A stretch of DNA of 64,000 nucleotides from NCBI GenBank assembly GCA_947502835.1, contig CANNBJ010000003.1, positions 62,001-126,000 on the forward strand. The letters are read 5' to 3'. Each line of letters opens with the position of its first letter. The stretch's first letter is position 1. This stretch comes from Bdellovibrionales bacterium. GTDB taxonomy: Bacteria; Bdellovibrionota; UBA1018; CAIMNF01. A model generated the notes under the pieces. The model did no database searches, was not told where the DNA came from, and saw only the letters and a list, made by a program, of their open reading frames with translations. Below, piece after piece: positions 26,510 through 37,385 of the stretch. The translations under genes and the position numbers were made by a program.

Positions 26510-29341
26510 CTAATCTTGAAACGCTTTCAAAATGATTTCTTGTTGTTCTTTGTCATGGAGCTTTTTTGAGCCCACGGCGGGAGACGCGCAGATCTCGCGT
26601 CCCACATAGGTCAGGCTGAGTTTCGGGAATCTTGCTCCGAAGTTCGAAAGGGCGCCGCCCCACATGCCATGGAAATGAATCCATGTGCCCATGTTTCGTG
26701 GCTCTTCCTGTACGAAAAATACTTCTTTTGCGGTGCCATACTTTTCGATCACCGAGGCAAGCCGGGTTTCCGGCCACGGATACAGCTGTTCGAGCCGCAG
26801 AATCGCAATGTGATTTGCATTCCGCTTTTCGCGCTCCTCCAGCAGCTCGTAGTAAACCTTGCCCGAGCAAATCATGAGACGCTTTACGCCGCTTGAGGCC
26901 CTTGGATCCTGGAAGTGCTGATCATCAAGAACTTCGTGGAAGGAGTGATCCGTGAGATCTGAAAGCTCGGATACGGCCTTCGGGTGACGAAGCAAGCTCT
27001 TCGGGGTCATCACAATGAGTGGTTTCCGGAAGGGCCGCTTCACCTGACGGCGAAGCAGATGGAAAATCTGAGCCGGAGTGGTCGGGTAGACCACGGTCAT
27101 GTTGTTTTTGCCGCAAAGTTGCAGAAACCGTTCAAGGCGGGCGGAGGAGTGTTCCGGCCCCTGACCCTCGAATCCATGAGGAAGAAGAAGCGTCAGGCCC
27201 GATGCCCGATGCCATTTCGACTCGGAGGTGGCCAAAAACTGATCAATGATCACCTGTGCGCCGTTTGAGAAATCCCCGAATTGGGCTTCCCAGATCACAA
27301 GCGAATCAGGGTCTGACACTGAGTACCCGAACTCGATTCCCATCGCTGCCGTTTCGGAGAGGTGGGAATTGTAGATTGAGATCCTTGCGTCGGGATGAAG
27401 CTGGTTCAGGGCGATGTGTTGGGCGTTTGTGTTGAAGTCGAAAACCGCGGCATGACGGTGGGTGAATGTCCCGCGCTTCACATCCTGCCCCGACATTCGA
27501 ATCGGAATGCCTTCCTGGATCAGGGTTGCGTAAGAGAGAACCTCTGCATTCCCCCAGTCGATTCCCTTGCCTTGCTCGATCGTGCTGATCCGACTCTCGA
27601 AGAGGCGTTCGAGTTTCGGATGGATTTTGAAGCCTTCCGGGAAACGATTGATTTTTTTTGCAAGCGTGATGAGATCGTTTGCGCTTACCTCGGTCTTGCA
27701 AGGCTTGAAGAGGTCCTCGTCGTGGGCCGAGTGATACTTCGACCAGTGGGGGCCCTGGTATTCGGAATAGGTCGGTTCGGGCTTCTCCGCGCGGACCTTC
27801 TCGAGAGCCTTGATGAGCGGAGCCTGGGCCTGTTCGATCAAGAGCTTTGCGTCGTCCATAGGGATCACACCCTCGCTTGCAAGGCGTTGGGCGTAGACAT
27901 CCCTCGGGGTGGGATGACCCGAGATGGTTTTGTAAAGGGCGGGCTGGGTGAAGGAAGGTTCGTCCCCCTCGTTGTGGCCGTACCGGCGGTAACACACGAG
28001 ATCGACAAAAACGTCCTTCTTGAACTTGTAGCGGAATTCGGTTGCGATCCGGAGTGCTTGCCAAACCGCCTCCGGATCATCGCCGTTCGCATGAAATACG
28101 GGTGAATCAAAGGCTTTTGCAAGATCACTGCAATAGCGGGTCGAACGCGAATCCAGGGGATCGGTGGTGAAGCCGACCTGATTGTTCGAGATGATATGGA
28201 TGCTGCCACCGACCGAGTAGCCTTCAAGGCGCGCAGCTTGCAAACTCTCGTAAACCACGCCCTGCCCCGCGAACGCCGCATCTCCGTGCAAGAGGATCGA
28301 GAGGACCGCCTCGCGCGAGGAATCCCCGCGCTGCCTTTGTTTTGCGCGGGTCATTCCCATCACGACCGGATTGATGAATTCAAGGTGGGACGGGTTGAAA
28401 CCCATCGAGAGGTGAACGGCCTTGCCCTGGCGGGTGACGTGATCGAGCGAGTGACCCTTGTGGTATTTCACATCGCCTTCACCGTGGTCTGTCGAGAGCC
28501 GGTAATTGTCGTCGAACTCCGCAAAAAGGGTTTCCGGGTTCTTTCGAAGTGTATTGATCAGCACGTTCAAGCGCCCGCGGTGAGCCATCCCGAGCACCAC
28601 CTCGGATGCGCCGAGGGAGGTCGCAGTCTCGATCACGGCATCAAGACCCGGAATGAGCGCCTCGCCACCCTCGATCGAAAAGCGTTTCTGGGCAACGTAG
28701 CGGGTGTGAATGAAGCGTTCGAGAGACTCGCTTTCGGTCATGCGTTTTAGGATGAATTTTTTGTCCTCGGAAGAAACAGAGAAGTTTCCGCCGAGCTTTT
28801 CAACGGAGCCTTGGATGAATTCGCGTTCCTCCGCGGTTTGCATTTGTGCAAGCTCGATCCCGAGCGGGCCGCAATAGGTTTTTTTCAGGAAGTCCTCGAG
28901 TGCCCGCACGGGCATGGCGGGAAGGCCCGCGAAAGAAGAGGATTGAACCGTGCGATCGAGATCCTCCCGGCCGAGGCCGAATGAGGAAAGGGCGGGGCCG
29001 TTCACCGGTGCGGTCGCATCGGCAAGCGGATTGATGCGAGCAAGGGTGTGTCCTGATTCACGATAGAACTGAATGAGCTTCAGTGCCCCGAGCTCGAGTC
29101 TCAAATCCGCGGACGCCCCGGGCGCTACTGCTTCCCGGGTTTCCCCTTTTGCGAAAGCCGATGCCGCATCGACGAGCGTGGTGACTTCGCCAAGATAGAT
29201 TCCGTCGAAGAAATATCTCCACGAAGGATCGATCGACTGAGGATCCTTCAGGTAACTTTCATAGAGGGTTTCGATGTAGTCCGCGTTGATACTTTTGAGG
29301 TACTCGAAGTTCCGCAAATCAGGTTGGATTTCAGCATTCAC
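26510..29341 (-). CDS. sucA: 2-oxoglutarate dehydrogenase E1
   Basis: 943 aa; [50 protein letters not shown]. Confidence 0.98.
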   Translation of the reverse strand: MNAEIQPDLRNFEYLKSINADYIETLYESYLKDPQSIDPSWRYFFDGIYLGEVTTLVDAASAFAKGETREAVAPGASADLRLELGALKLIQFYRESGHTLARINPLADATAPVNGPALSSFGLGREDLDRTVQSSSFAGLPAMPVRALEDFLKKTYCGPLGIELAQMQTAEEREFIQGSVEKLGGNFSVSSEDKKFILKRMTESESLERFIHTRYVAQKRFSIEGGEALIPGLDAVIETATSLGASEVVLGMAHRGRLNVLINTLRKNPETLFAEFDDNYRLSTDHGEGDVKYHKGHSLDHVTRQGKAVHLSMGFNPSHLEFINPVVMGMTRAKQRQRGDSSREAVLSILLHGDAAFAGQGVVYESLQAARLEGYSVGGSIHIISNNQVGFTTDPLDSRSTRYCSDLAKAFDSPVFHANGDDPEAVWQALRIATEFRYKFKKDVFVDLVCYRRYGHNEGDEPSFTQPALYKTISGHPTPRDVYAQRLASEGVIPMDDAKLLIEQAQAPLIKALEKVRAEKPEPTYSEYQGPHWSKYHSAHDEDLFKPCKTEVSANDLITLAKKINRFPEGFKIHPKLERLFESRISTIEQGKGIDWGNAEVLSYATLIQEGIPIRMSGQDVKRGTFTHRHAAVFDFNTNAQHIALNQLHPDARISIYNSHLSETAAMGIEFGYSVSDPDSLVIWEAQFGDFSNGAQVIIDQFLATSESKWHRASGLTLLLPHGFEGQGPEHSSARLERFLQLCGKNNMTVVYPTTPAQIFHLLRRQVKRPFRKPLIVMTPKSLLRHPKAVSELSDLTDHSFHEVLDDQHFQDPRASSGVKRLMICSGKVYYELLEEREKRNANHIAILRLEQLYPWPETRLASVIEKYGTAKEVFFVQEEPRNMGTWIHFHGMWGGALSNFGARFPKLSLTYVGREICASPAVGSKKLHDKEQQEIILKAFQD

Positions 29342-29373
29342 GCCGGATTTTTCCTTTTATTTCACCCTAGTTG

Positions 29374-29402
29374 TTGTAAAGGTTTTCGTCAATCGGTAGA
29401 GT
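29374..29402 (+). promoter_or_regulatory. Candidate sigma70-type promoter of aspS
   Basis: TTGTAA, 17 nt, TAGAGT; aspS ATG 8 nt after the -10. Confidence 0.4.
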
Positions 29403-29410
29403 AACCGGAT

Positions 29411-31237
29411 ATGGGTCAAAAGAGAACGAGTCGAACGCACACCTGCGGTGAATTGGGAGTCAATCAATTGGGCCAGGAAGTCCAACTTTGCGGTTGGGTG
29501 TCCAAGCGTCGGGATCATGGCGGGCTCATCTTTATCGATTTACGTGACCGCTACGGTTTGACTCAGATCGTCTTCGATCCCGCTCTTTCGGGAGGGGCCG
29601 CGTCCCACGAGCTTGCTGGAAAGCTTCGCTCCGAGTTCGTGCTTTGGTGCAAGGGCAAGGTACGGGCGAGACCCGAGGGAATGACCAACTCGAAGCTTGC
29701 AACGGGAACCATTGAAGTTGCATGCTCCGACCTGGTGATTCTCTCGGAAGCAAAAACTCCTCCGTTCCCGATTGAGGACGAAATTGATGTGGCCGAGTCC
29801 CTCCGTCTTGAATACCGCTACCTCGATCTGCGCAGGCCGTATCTCCAGAAAAACCTTCTGACCCGCCACCGGATGCTCCAGATTGTGCGCCAGCATCTGG
29901 ATCAGCACCGTTTTGTCGAGGTGGAGACCCCGATCCTTTACAAAAGCACTCCTGAGGGTGCCCGGGACTTCATCGTGCCCTCTCGTGTTCACCCGGGATC
30001 TTTCTATGCCCTTCCCCAGTCCCCGCAAACCCTGAAGCAACTTCTCATGATCTCAGGCATGGACCGGTATTTTCAGATCGCCCGTTGTTTCCGGGATGAG
30101 GATCTGCGGGCGGATCGACAGCCCGAGTTCTCGCAGATCGACATTGAGACCTCTTTCCTCGATGAGGAGGATCTGTTTCCGATCTTGGAAGAAATGATCC
30201 AAAAGCTCTGGAAAGAGATCCTGAATGTCGACATCCCGAGACCCTTTCCGAGAATGGCCTATGCCGAGGCGATGAGCCGCTTTGGAAGTGACAAGCCGGA
30301 TGTGCGATTCGGACTTGAGCTGCAGGACCTTTCCGAGATCTTCAAGGCCTCCGCCTTCCAGGTTTTTTCAAACGCGCTTACTCCGAACGCCCGTGGAATC
30401 CGGGGTTCGGTTCGTGCGATCGTGGTTCATGAAAAAGCCGATCAGTTTTCGCGCAAGGATCTCGATGATCTCACCAAAACGGCAGGCTCCTACGGAGCCC
30501 GCGGACTGCTTTGGATCAAGATCACCCCTGAGGGCGAAATGCAAAGCCCTGCGGCAAAGTTCTTCTCCACCGAGGAAAAAGCCGCATTGACGGCCAGACT
30601 CGCCCTCAAGCCCGGCTCGCTTGTATTGATTGTGGCCGACAAGAACAAGGTGGTTTTCGATGCGCTTGGCGCAATCCGTCTTGAACTCGGTCATCGCCTC
30701 GGGGTGGTTCCGAAGCCTGAAGAGAAGAAGTTCGCGTTTTTGTGGGTTGTGAATTTCCCTCTCCTTGAGTTCGATGACAAGGAAGGACGGTTCTTTGCCT
30801 GCCATCATCCCTTCACATCACCCAGACCGCAGTTTTTCGAGGACTTCATTCAAGGGAAAAACCTCGATCACATCGAAGCTTCCGCCTATGACATGGTCCT
30901 GAATGGAGTTGAGGTCGGGGGCGGGTCACTCAGGATTTATCGCTCTGATGTTCAGGCCGCCATGTTCAAGCTCCTTGGGCTCACGCCAGAGGAGGCGAAA
31001 GAGAAATTCGGGTTTTTCATCGAGGCACTCCAGTACGGGACTCCCCCGCACGGAGGGCTTGCCTTCGGGGTCGATCGACTTGCGGCCCTTTTGTGCGGAG
31101 TGGGCCCGATTCGGGATGTAATGGCGTTCCCCAAGACGCAGAAGGGAACGGACATCATGGCGGGCACCCCGTCCGCAGTCACTCCACAGCAGCTGCAGGA
31201 GCTGAATGTGATGGTGGTCAAACCAAAGACAAGTTGA
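29411..31237 (+). CDS. aspS: Aspartyl-tRNA synthetase
   Basis: 608 aa; RTHTCGELG, GWVSKRRDHGGLIFIDLRDRYG, GFFIEALQYGTPPHGGLAFGVDRL. Confidence 0.98.
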   Translation: MGQKRTSRTHTCGELGVNQLGQEVQLCGWVSKRRDHGGLIFIDLRDRYGLTQIVFDPALSGGAASHELAGKLRSEFVLWCKGKVRARPEGMTNSKLATGTIEVACSDLVILSEAKTPPFPIEDEIDVAESLRLEYRYLDLRRPYLQKNLLTRHRMLQIVRQHLDQHRFVEVETPILYKSTPEGARDFIVPSRVHPGSFYALPQSPQTLKQLLMISGMDRYFQIARCFRDEDLRADRQPEFSQIDIETSFLDEEDLFPILEEMIQKLWKEILNVDIPRPFPRMAYAEAMSRFGSDKPDVRFGLELQDLSEIFKASAFQVFSNALTPNARGIRGSVRAIVVHEKADQFSRKDLDDLTKTAGSYGARGLLWIKITPEGEMQSPAAKFFSTEEKAALTARLALKPGSLVLIVADKNKVVFDALGAIRLELGHRLGVVPKPEEKKFAFLWVVNFPLLEFDDKEGRFFACHHPFTSPRPQFFEDFIQGKNLDHIEASAYDMVLNGVEVGGGSLRIYRSDVQAAMFKLLGLTPEEAKEKFGFFIEALQYGTPPHGGLAFGVDRLAALLCGVGPIRDVMAFPKTQKGTDIMAGTPSAVTPQQLQELNVMVVKPKTS

Positions 31238-31253
31238 GTGGAGGGGAGGAGGA

Positions 31254-32855
31254 ATGGAAACGACTCCTGAGTTTTCCTACAGGACACGGACCGAAAATCT
31301 TGCCCGGTTGATCTCGGAGGAATTCGATTTCCTGATCATCGGTGGCGGCATCACGGGGGCGGGTGTGGCTTGGGATGCGTCTTCGAGAGGGTACAAGGTC
31401 GCCCTGATTGAAAAAGATGATTTTGCGCACGGTACCTCCTCCCGCTCATCAAAACTCGTGCATGGCGGACTTCGGTATCTTGAGAACTACGAGTTTCCCC
31501 TTGTTTTTGAGGCCTTGAGTGAGCGTTCCTATCTTCTGCAGTCCGCTCCGCATCTGGTTCGGCCCTTGCCGTTTTTCATGCCGGTCTACGAAAACAGCCC
31601 TCATTCGGCGACCCTTCTGAGTGCAGGGATGTGGTTTTATGATCTTCTTTCGCTCTTTCGGGCCCCGGCACTCCATCAGCGGTTTTCCGGAGGAGTCACC
31701 GCGCGAATGGTTCCCGGTATCAAGAAGGACGGACTGAAGTGCGCCTTCAAGTATTACGATGCATCGATGTGGGATGACGCCTTGGTGATCGACGTGCTTG
31801 TGAAGGCACATCAGAACGGAGCCTGCATCGTTTCCCAAGCCAAGGCCATGTCCTCGACAAAAGACTCCTCAGGGACCATCACAAAGATTGGGTTTCGGGA
31901 CATGATGTCGGGTCGGGATCAAGAGGTGCGCTTCAAGAAGCTGATTGTGTGTGCCGGAGTGTGGACGGATGAGGTGGGGGCGCTCCTCGAGGGAGCGGCG
32001 TGGAAGCCATGGATTGCGCCTTCCAGGGGGCTTCATTTGGTTTTTGATTGGAAGCGGTTTCCGGTTCCGGGGGCGGTGACCATGCAAATCGAGGATGGCC
32101 GCATCGCCTTTGCGATTCCAAGACATGATTATGGTCCTGGAATCACCATTGTCGGAACCACCGATGGGCCGTGCACCCTTCCTCCGGATCAGGTGGAGGA
32201 GGAGAGTGATGCGATTGCCAAGGATCGGGCCTACCTGATCGAGCTTCTCTCGCAGTATTTTCCGGATCTGCATCTTCAGGAATCCGATGTGATCAATCAT
32301 TACATCGGGATTCGTCCCCTGGTGAACCCCGAGCGGAACCGGGGGGAGGGCTCAAAAAGCCTGCAAAAGGTGTCCAGGGAGCACACCATCGATCATGGAC
32401 CCGGCGGATCGGTGGTCGTGGCAGGAGGAAAGTATACCACCTTCCGGAAGATGGCCGAAGAGATCGTGGATTTTGCATGTGCGGGGCAGGAGCATCGTGA
32501 GCCGGACACCGAAGTGGCACTTTTCCCCCCAGCCCTTCCGGGCGAGGTTCAGCGGGCCCGCGAAATTGCCCGGGCGAGGGGAATTGGTCTTCCCGCCGCG
32601 CTTTTTGATCGCTACGGAGCCGATGCGCTCGAGATCCACAGGATTCATGAAGAGGTGTGTGATCGTTCCGTCGAGGATCCCGAGGGGTTTCCATTGCTGG
32701 AGGCCCAGTTCCGGTATGCTGTCCGGCACCAGATGGTGCTCTCTGTGGAGGATTTCATTCGAAGGAGGCAGCCTTTGCATTTGTGCCGGGCGGACCATGG
32801 GAGCCCCTGGTACCCCTTGCTCGAGAAGGCACTGAAGGATGAGCTTCACAAATAG
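31254..32855 (+). CDS. glpD: Glycerol-3-phosphate dehydrogenase (FAD)
   Basis: LIIGGGITGAGVAWDASSRGYKVALIEKDDFAHGTSSRSSKLVHGGLRYLE. Confidence 0.95.
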   Translation: METTPEFSYRTRTENLARLISEEFDFLIIGGGITGAGVAWDASSRGYKVALIEKDDFAHGTSSRSSKLVHGGLRYLENYEFPLVFEALSERSYLLQSAPHLVRPLPFFMPVYENSPHSATLLSAGMWFYDLLSLFRAPALHQRFSGGVTARMVPGIKKDGLKCAFKYYDASMWDDALVIDVLVKAHQNGACIVSQAKAMSSTKDSSGTITKIGFRDMMSGRDQEVRFKKLIVCAGVWTDEVGALLEGAAWKPWIAPSRGLHLVFDWKRFPVPGAVTMQIEDGRIAFAIPRHDYGPGITIVGTTDGPCTLPPDQVEEESDAIAKDRAYLIELLSQYFPDLHLQESDVINHYIGIRPLVNPERNRGEGSKSLQKVSREHTIDHGPGGSVVVAGGKYTTFRKMAEEIVDFACAGQEHREPDTEVALFPPALPGEVQRAREIARARGIGLPAALFDRYGADALEIHRIHEEVCDRSVEDPEGFPLLEAQFRYAVRHQMVLSVEDFIRRRQPLHLCRADHGSPWYPLLEKALKDELHK

Positions 32856-32880
32856 GCTCCATTTCCCTATGATCCCGGGC

Positions 32881-34182
32881 ATGAATCGATTTTTCTCGCC
32901 CCTGATCGTTCTTGGCTCGCTCCTTGTTTCCTTGAGCATGGCGGCACCTCTTCGAACCACCGAAACCGCACTTCCCGGCCAAGCGCGCACTCCTGAGGTG
33001 TATCCTGACCTGAGTGCGAAGACCTGGTGGCTTTTCGCCGGCCTCGATCTTGGCGGGATCAGCTATTCCAGCATCAATCTTCCCACCGAAGGCGCTCGAA
33101 GCGGGTTTTCGTTTGGAGGCAGGCTTCTGGTTTCAAGGCATTCCGGGAGTTTCGTCATGGATGGAGGGCTTGGGTGGAAATGGATTTCGGCGAGCGGAGT
33201 AAATCCGAACAATACAACGGACAAGATTTCCTCAAGGCTTCCTTTTCTTGATTTGTCGGTGCGCTACCGGATCAGTGATCACTTCCAGATCGGCCCTGAG
33301 TTCGAATTTTGGCTCGGAACCGACAACGGACTCAATGAATACATTGCCTCGAACGAAAGCAATCAGGGAAAATTCCTGGGCGTGCAAGCGGTTTATGAAT
33401 GGGACCGCCACAGAAAGTACAGGGTCGGCGGAAAAGTCATGACCGGCCTTGGGGTTCCAGGTCGAACGGTGACCCAATATCTTGCGTTTTACCAACTCAG
33501 TTTTGATGTGTTCGGGGAAAAAATCGAGCCGGTTCAAAATAGGGCGGTTGAGCAAGTCACGGCCTCCGATCTCGAGAGGGCGGATTCCCTGACACCTCGT
33601 GAGCCGATTCCGATGACCACAAAAGACGGTGCATCCGCTTCGAATCAGAGCCTCGGGTACTCCGAGCCTGCAGAGGATGTGATGAGCACTCCAGCACTAC
33701 CGGAGGAGAACATCGAACCGGAAGCAACCCCGGCCCCTGTTTCGTCTCCTGAGACCCGGGGTCCCGGCCGCAAGCCGGTCTTTTCGAAAAAACTCGTCTT
33801 GACCCTTGGGACCAATGACCTGCCCTTTGGAAAGAGTGATTCGAAGCTCCCTCTTGCCCATCAGGCAAGGGTCCGGAACATCGGGAAGTATCTCTTCAAG
33901 AATCAGACCGCCTGGAATCGTCTCGAGATTTCGGCTCATACCGATGGGCGGGGAGACGCCAAGAAAAACAAGAAAATCTCCCTGAAACGTGCCGAGCTCA
34001 TTCGGAAGATTCTCATGGAGGGCGGGGTTTCGGGCAAGCGGATCAAAGCCTACGGACTCGGGGCCACAAGGCTGATCTCTCGAGGAAACAATGAAAAGGC
34101 ATGGTCTCGAAACCAAAGAGTCGAGCTCGAGTTCACGGATGTGAAGGATTCGGCGCTCATCCGCAAAGCGCTGGAGCAGTAG
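32881..34182 (+). CDS. Outer-membrane barrel + OmpA C-terminal peptidoglycan-binding domain
   Basis: Signal peptide; barrel-like N-half; LEISAHTDGRGDAKKNKKISLKRAELIRKILMEGGV...NQRVELEF. Confidence 0.88.
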   Translation: MNRFFSPLIVLGSLLVSLSMAAPLRTTETALPGQARTPEVYPDLSAKTWWLFAGLDLGGISYSSINLPTEGARSGFSFGGRLLVSRHSGSFVMDGGLGWKWISASGVNPNNTTDKISSRLPFLDLSVRYRISDHFQIGPEFEFWLGTDNGLNEYIASNESNQGKFLGVQAVYEWDRHRKYRVGGKVMTGLGVPGRTVTQYLAFYQLSFDVFGEKIEPVQNRAVEQVTASDLERADSLTPREPIPMTTKDGASASNQSLGYSEPAEDVMSTPALPEENIEPEATPAPVSSPETRGPGRKPVFSKKLVLTLGTNDLPFGKSDSKLPLAHQARVRNIGKYLFKNQTAWNRLEISAHTDGRGDAKKNKKISLKRAELIRKILMEGGVSGKRIKAYGLGATRLISRGNNEKAWSRNQRVELEFTDVKDSALIRKALEQ

Positions 34183-34185
34183 GCA

Positions 34186-34911
34186 TTACTGGATCAGTTT
34201 GCCGACTCTTTCCGGCCTGAAGGACCACTGGGAGTCAGAGAAGGAAACCCGGTGCGACATCCAGATGGCAAATGCCCGTCCGCGAATCGAGTGTTTGGAG
34301 ATGACCCCGAAAACTCGGCTATCCCGGGTATCGTCGCGATTGTCGCCTAAAACAAAGAAATGATCCTCCGGGACGACAATCTCGGAATCGCTCTTGATGC
34401 CCTCGAAGGAATCGTCTTCAAGGACCAAATGGGTGTTCGAATCGATCGTTTCGCGGAAGAGGTGGAGCTTGGAGGGAGTGTAGCGTCGCTCCGGGTCGAA
34501 CCCCTTCTGCGCCAGCATTTTTTCGCGTTCTTCGCCCAGAATCTCGATCTTTTGAACCGGGGATCCATTCAGAACGAGGTTCTTTGCATGGAAGCGGATC
34601 CGATCCCCCGGAAGTCCTGCGATTCTCTTGATGTAAAGACTTTCCTGTCCGGCCTCCGGCGGAGTGAAGATCACCACATCACCACGGGAGGGAGCCTTGG
34701 CCTCGGTCAGGTACCACGGACGATTTCCAAAGATCTCGCTGAAGGGGACGTGCAATGAGTATTGGAACTTGTTCACAAAAAGAAAATCCCCGATGAACAG
34801 TGTAGGGAGCATGGATCGTGTCGGGATCCGGAAAGGCTCGATGATCGACGAGCGGATTCCGAGGATCACAACGACAAGAATAATGAATAGGGGAATCTGT
34901 TTTCGAATCAT
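34186..34911 (-). CDS. lepB: Signal peptidase I
   Basis: PFRIPTRSMLPTLFIGDFLFVNKF; RGDVVIF; IKRIAGLPGDRI; VLGDNRDDTRDSR. Confidence 0.96.
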   Translation of the reverse strand: MIRKQIPLFIILVVVILGIRSSIIEPFRIPTRSMLPTLFIGDFLFVNKFQYSLHVPFSEIFGNRPWYLTEAKAPSRGDVVIFTPPEAGQESLYIKRIAGLPGDRIRFHAKNLVLNGSPVQKIEILGEEREKMLAQKGFDPERRYTPSKLHLFRETIDSNTHLVLEDDSFEGIKSDSEIVVPEDHFFVLGDNRDDTRDSRVFGVISKHSIRGRAFAIWMSHRVSFSDSQWSFRPERVGKLIQ

Positions 34912-34920
34912 GGTGTGACC

Positions 34921-35748
34921 CTAGAAAATCTTGACCTTGATCCCTTCTTTTTGCATGAATTCCCGGATCCGAACCGAATCAAGCGGCTCCAAACGCCACA
35001 GGAGATTGTGAAGCAATTCGAGGGTCTTCTGCCCTTCGGGGGAGCGGGCATTTCTCGTGATCGCGTGAATGTCAGCCGTGACTTCCATCAGATTGGTGAT
35101 CAGTTGGGCCAGGTCCTTGGAAAGAATCTTGCTTTGATCGATTTTCTCAAGAGTCCGGTTGAGATTGTTGCTGAGTTTGTACAAAAGTTCGATGGAGTGG
35201 GTGAGATCCCCCTTGTTTTGCTCGATCAGATCCTGGATCTTTCCTGCAAGGTTGAAGCTCTGGGAGATGAGCTGGTCGATCCGGGGAGGATCCACTCCTG
35301 CAATCGCATCTCCGGGCAGGAGTTGGGGGGAGTCGATGGTGCCGGGTGTGATCTCGATGTAACGTTCTCCAATGAGGCCGGCAAGGTTCACGTAGAAGCG
35401 CGAATTCTTGCGGATTCCGGGGAGCGCGGCTTTCTTGACTGAAATCTTGAGTCGAACGGGGGTGTACGCGAGATTCGAGCCCTGATCGGCACTTCCCGCC
35501 TCTTTCTCGGAAACCTTCTGGTTCGGACCCGGGGCGAAGAACTCGATTTCCTCAACCTTTCCGACTTTGATCCCGGAGAGACGCACATGTGACCCGAGAT
35601 CAATGCCGCCCGCGAAATTGTAGGTTACAAAAAAGTAGTTCTGGTCGGTGAAGGGATTCTTGAAGCCAAGCAACCAGGCGAAACCGATCGCAATCACGAC
35701 GGTGCCTGAGACGAGGGCGCCCACTTTGGATTCATTCGTGAATTTCAT
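34921..35748 (-). CDS. MCE/MlaD-family protein
   Basis: N-terminal TM; FAGGIDLGSHVRLSGIKVGKVEEIEF; GLIGERYIEITPG; helical C-terminus. Confidence 0.93.
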   Translation of the reverse strand: MKFTNESKVGALVSGTVVIAIGFAWLLGFKNPFTDQNYFFVTYNFAGGIDLGSHVRLSGIKVGKVEEIEFFAPGPNQKVSEKEAGSADQGSNLAYTPVRLKISVKKAALPGIRKNSRFYVNLAGLIGERYIEITPGTIDSPQLLPGDAIAGVDPPRIDQLISQSFNLAGKIQDLIEQNKGDLTHSIELLYKLSNNLNRTLEKIDQSKILSKDLAQLITNLMEVTADIHAITRNARSPEGQKTLELLHNLLWRLEPLDSVRIREFMQKEGIKVKIF

Positions 35749-35772
35749 GCGAAAATCATCGTAACCAACATT

Positions 35773-36543
35773 TCAAAGGAGCGCACTAAAAATAGCGGTC
35801 AGGATGAAATCCACCGTGATCACCGCGAGGGTGGCCGTCACGACGGCATCGGTAGTGGCCTGTCCCACGCCTTGGGCGCCCCCCTCGCAGCGCAGTCCGT
35901 AGGCGCTCGCAATCGGCGGGATGAGCATTCCGAATATGGCTGCCTTGGTGACTGCACAGAGCAGATCGATCGAGTTGATGAATTGCCCGAGGGTATTCAG
36001 GTATTCCTGGGTGTTGAAATGATATTTTGTCACCGCGGTGAGCATGGCGATGAGAAGGGTGATGGTGATGGAAATCAGGGTCAGGCAAACCGTCGAGAGG
36101 ATGCATGCGATCCATCGCGGAAAAATATGGTAGGAGACCACATCGATCTTGAGAAGCTTGAACGCATCGAGCTGCTCGGTGATCTTCATGGAGGCGAGCT
36201 CGGCTGTCATCGAGGCGCCGACTTTCGAAACCAAAAGCAGTGCAGGGACCGCGATTCCCAGTTCCCGGAGAACGAATTGCCCCGTGAATCCCGGAATCAT
36301 TGAGACATTGCTCAGGGCAAAATCCATATGCCATGCGATCTCGGAGGTCATGACCAGGCCGGTGAATCCAGTCGCAATCGAGATGATGGGAAGACTCCCG
36401 ATGCCGATCGTTTCCACTGCGTGTCCGATCTCATTCTTCCGGTGTGGCCCCACGGAAGCCTGCCGGAAAAGCTTTCGCAACAGAAGGAGTGACAGCAGAA
36501 GTGTGCGGGCATGGGCTTTGAGGGGGGATTGGGCGGCGTTCAT
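35773..36543 (-). CDS. MlaE-family ABC permease A
   Basis: Multi-TM; FVLRELGIAVPALLLVSKVGASMTAELASMKITEQLDAF; CEGGAQGVGQATTDAVV. Confidence 0.93.
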   Translation of the reverse strand: MNAAQSPLKAHARTLLLSLLLLRKLFRQASVGPHRKNEIGHAVETIGIGSLPIISIATGFTGLVMTSEIAWHMDFALSNVSMIPGFTGQFVLRELGIAVPALLLVSKVGASMTAELASMKITEQLDAFKLLKIDVVSYHIFPRWIACILSTVCLTLISITITLLIAMLTAVTKYHFNTQEYLNTLGQFINSIDLLCAVTKAAIFGMLIPPIASAYGLRCEGGAQGVGQATTDAVVTATLAVITVDFILTAIFSALL

Positions 36544-37385
36544 TTCAGCGCTCCTGCCAGATTGATCACCCAGTAGACGAAGTCATGAATCCACTCAAGA
36601 AGGCTTGTCGAGATGAAATTCGCAAGCACGATGTAGATGTTGATGTAAATCGCGGATTGGGTGACCGCCTTGCCGACACCGCGAGCACCTCCGCTGGCAG
36701 TATAGCCTTTGAAGGTTGAAATTGTGGCGACAATGGTGCTGAAGAGCGTGGATCGAACCAGTCCCTCAAACAAGGTCCAGGCCCCGGCAAAACGCGGAAT
36801 GGAGGAAATGTACTGGTAGAGGTTCATGCCGCTGAAGGACTGGGCGACCAAAACCGCACCCAGTACCGAAACAAAAAGACCGATCGAAAGGAGAATCACG
36901 GAAGAGAGCACGATTCCGAAAAATCGCGGGATGATCAGGTACTGGATGGGGTCCGTCCCGAGGCTCTCCACTGCATCGATCTGCTCGGTGACTCGCATGC
37001 TCGCAAGTTCCGCTGTGGTATAGGCTCCGATCTTACCGGCGAGCAGGAAGGAAATGATGAGCGGTCCCACCTCCCGGATCGTCGCGGAGGTATTGAGTCC
37101 ACCCAGCAGCGCCTGGGCATCAAAGCGCCTCAGCATCGCATCGAACTGCAGAACCAGGATCGCCCCGACGAACACCCCGGCAAAGATCACGGTGCTCATG
37201 GTGCGCATTGAGACTTCGGCAACCTGGGCAATGATCGGTTTTCCGTATCCCGAGGTCTTCCGGTAAATCCGGACGACTTTTCCCATGAAAAGCCAGGCGC
37301 CCCCGAATTCGTGCAATACATCCACCAGCGTCTGTGCCGCACGCTCGAAATAAATGCCGGCTTTTCCGTTCATTCGAACCTCCAA
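36540..37385 (-). CDS. MlaE-family ABC permease B
   Basis: IREVGPLIISFLLAGKIGAYTTAELASMRVTEQIDAVESLGTDP; ASGGARGVGKAVTQSAI. Confidence 0.93.
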   Translation of the reverse strand: MEVRMNGKAGIYFERAAQTLVDVLHEFGGAWLFMGKVVRIYRKTSGYGKPIIAQVAEVSMRTMSTVIFAGVFVGAILVLQFDAMLRRFDAQALLGGLNTSATIREVGPLIISFLLAGKIGAYTTAELASMRVTEQIDAVESLGTDPIQYLIIPRFFGIVLSSVILLSIGLFVSVLGAVLVAQSFSGMNLYQYISSIPRFAGAWTLFEGLVRSTLFSTIVATISTFKGYTASGGARGVGKAVTQSAIYINIYIVLANFISTSLLEWIHDFVYWVINLAGALK

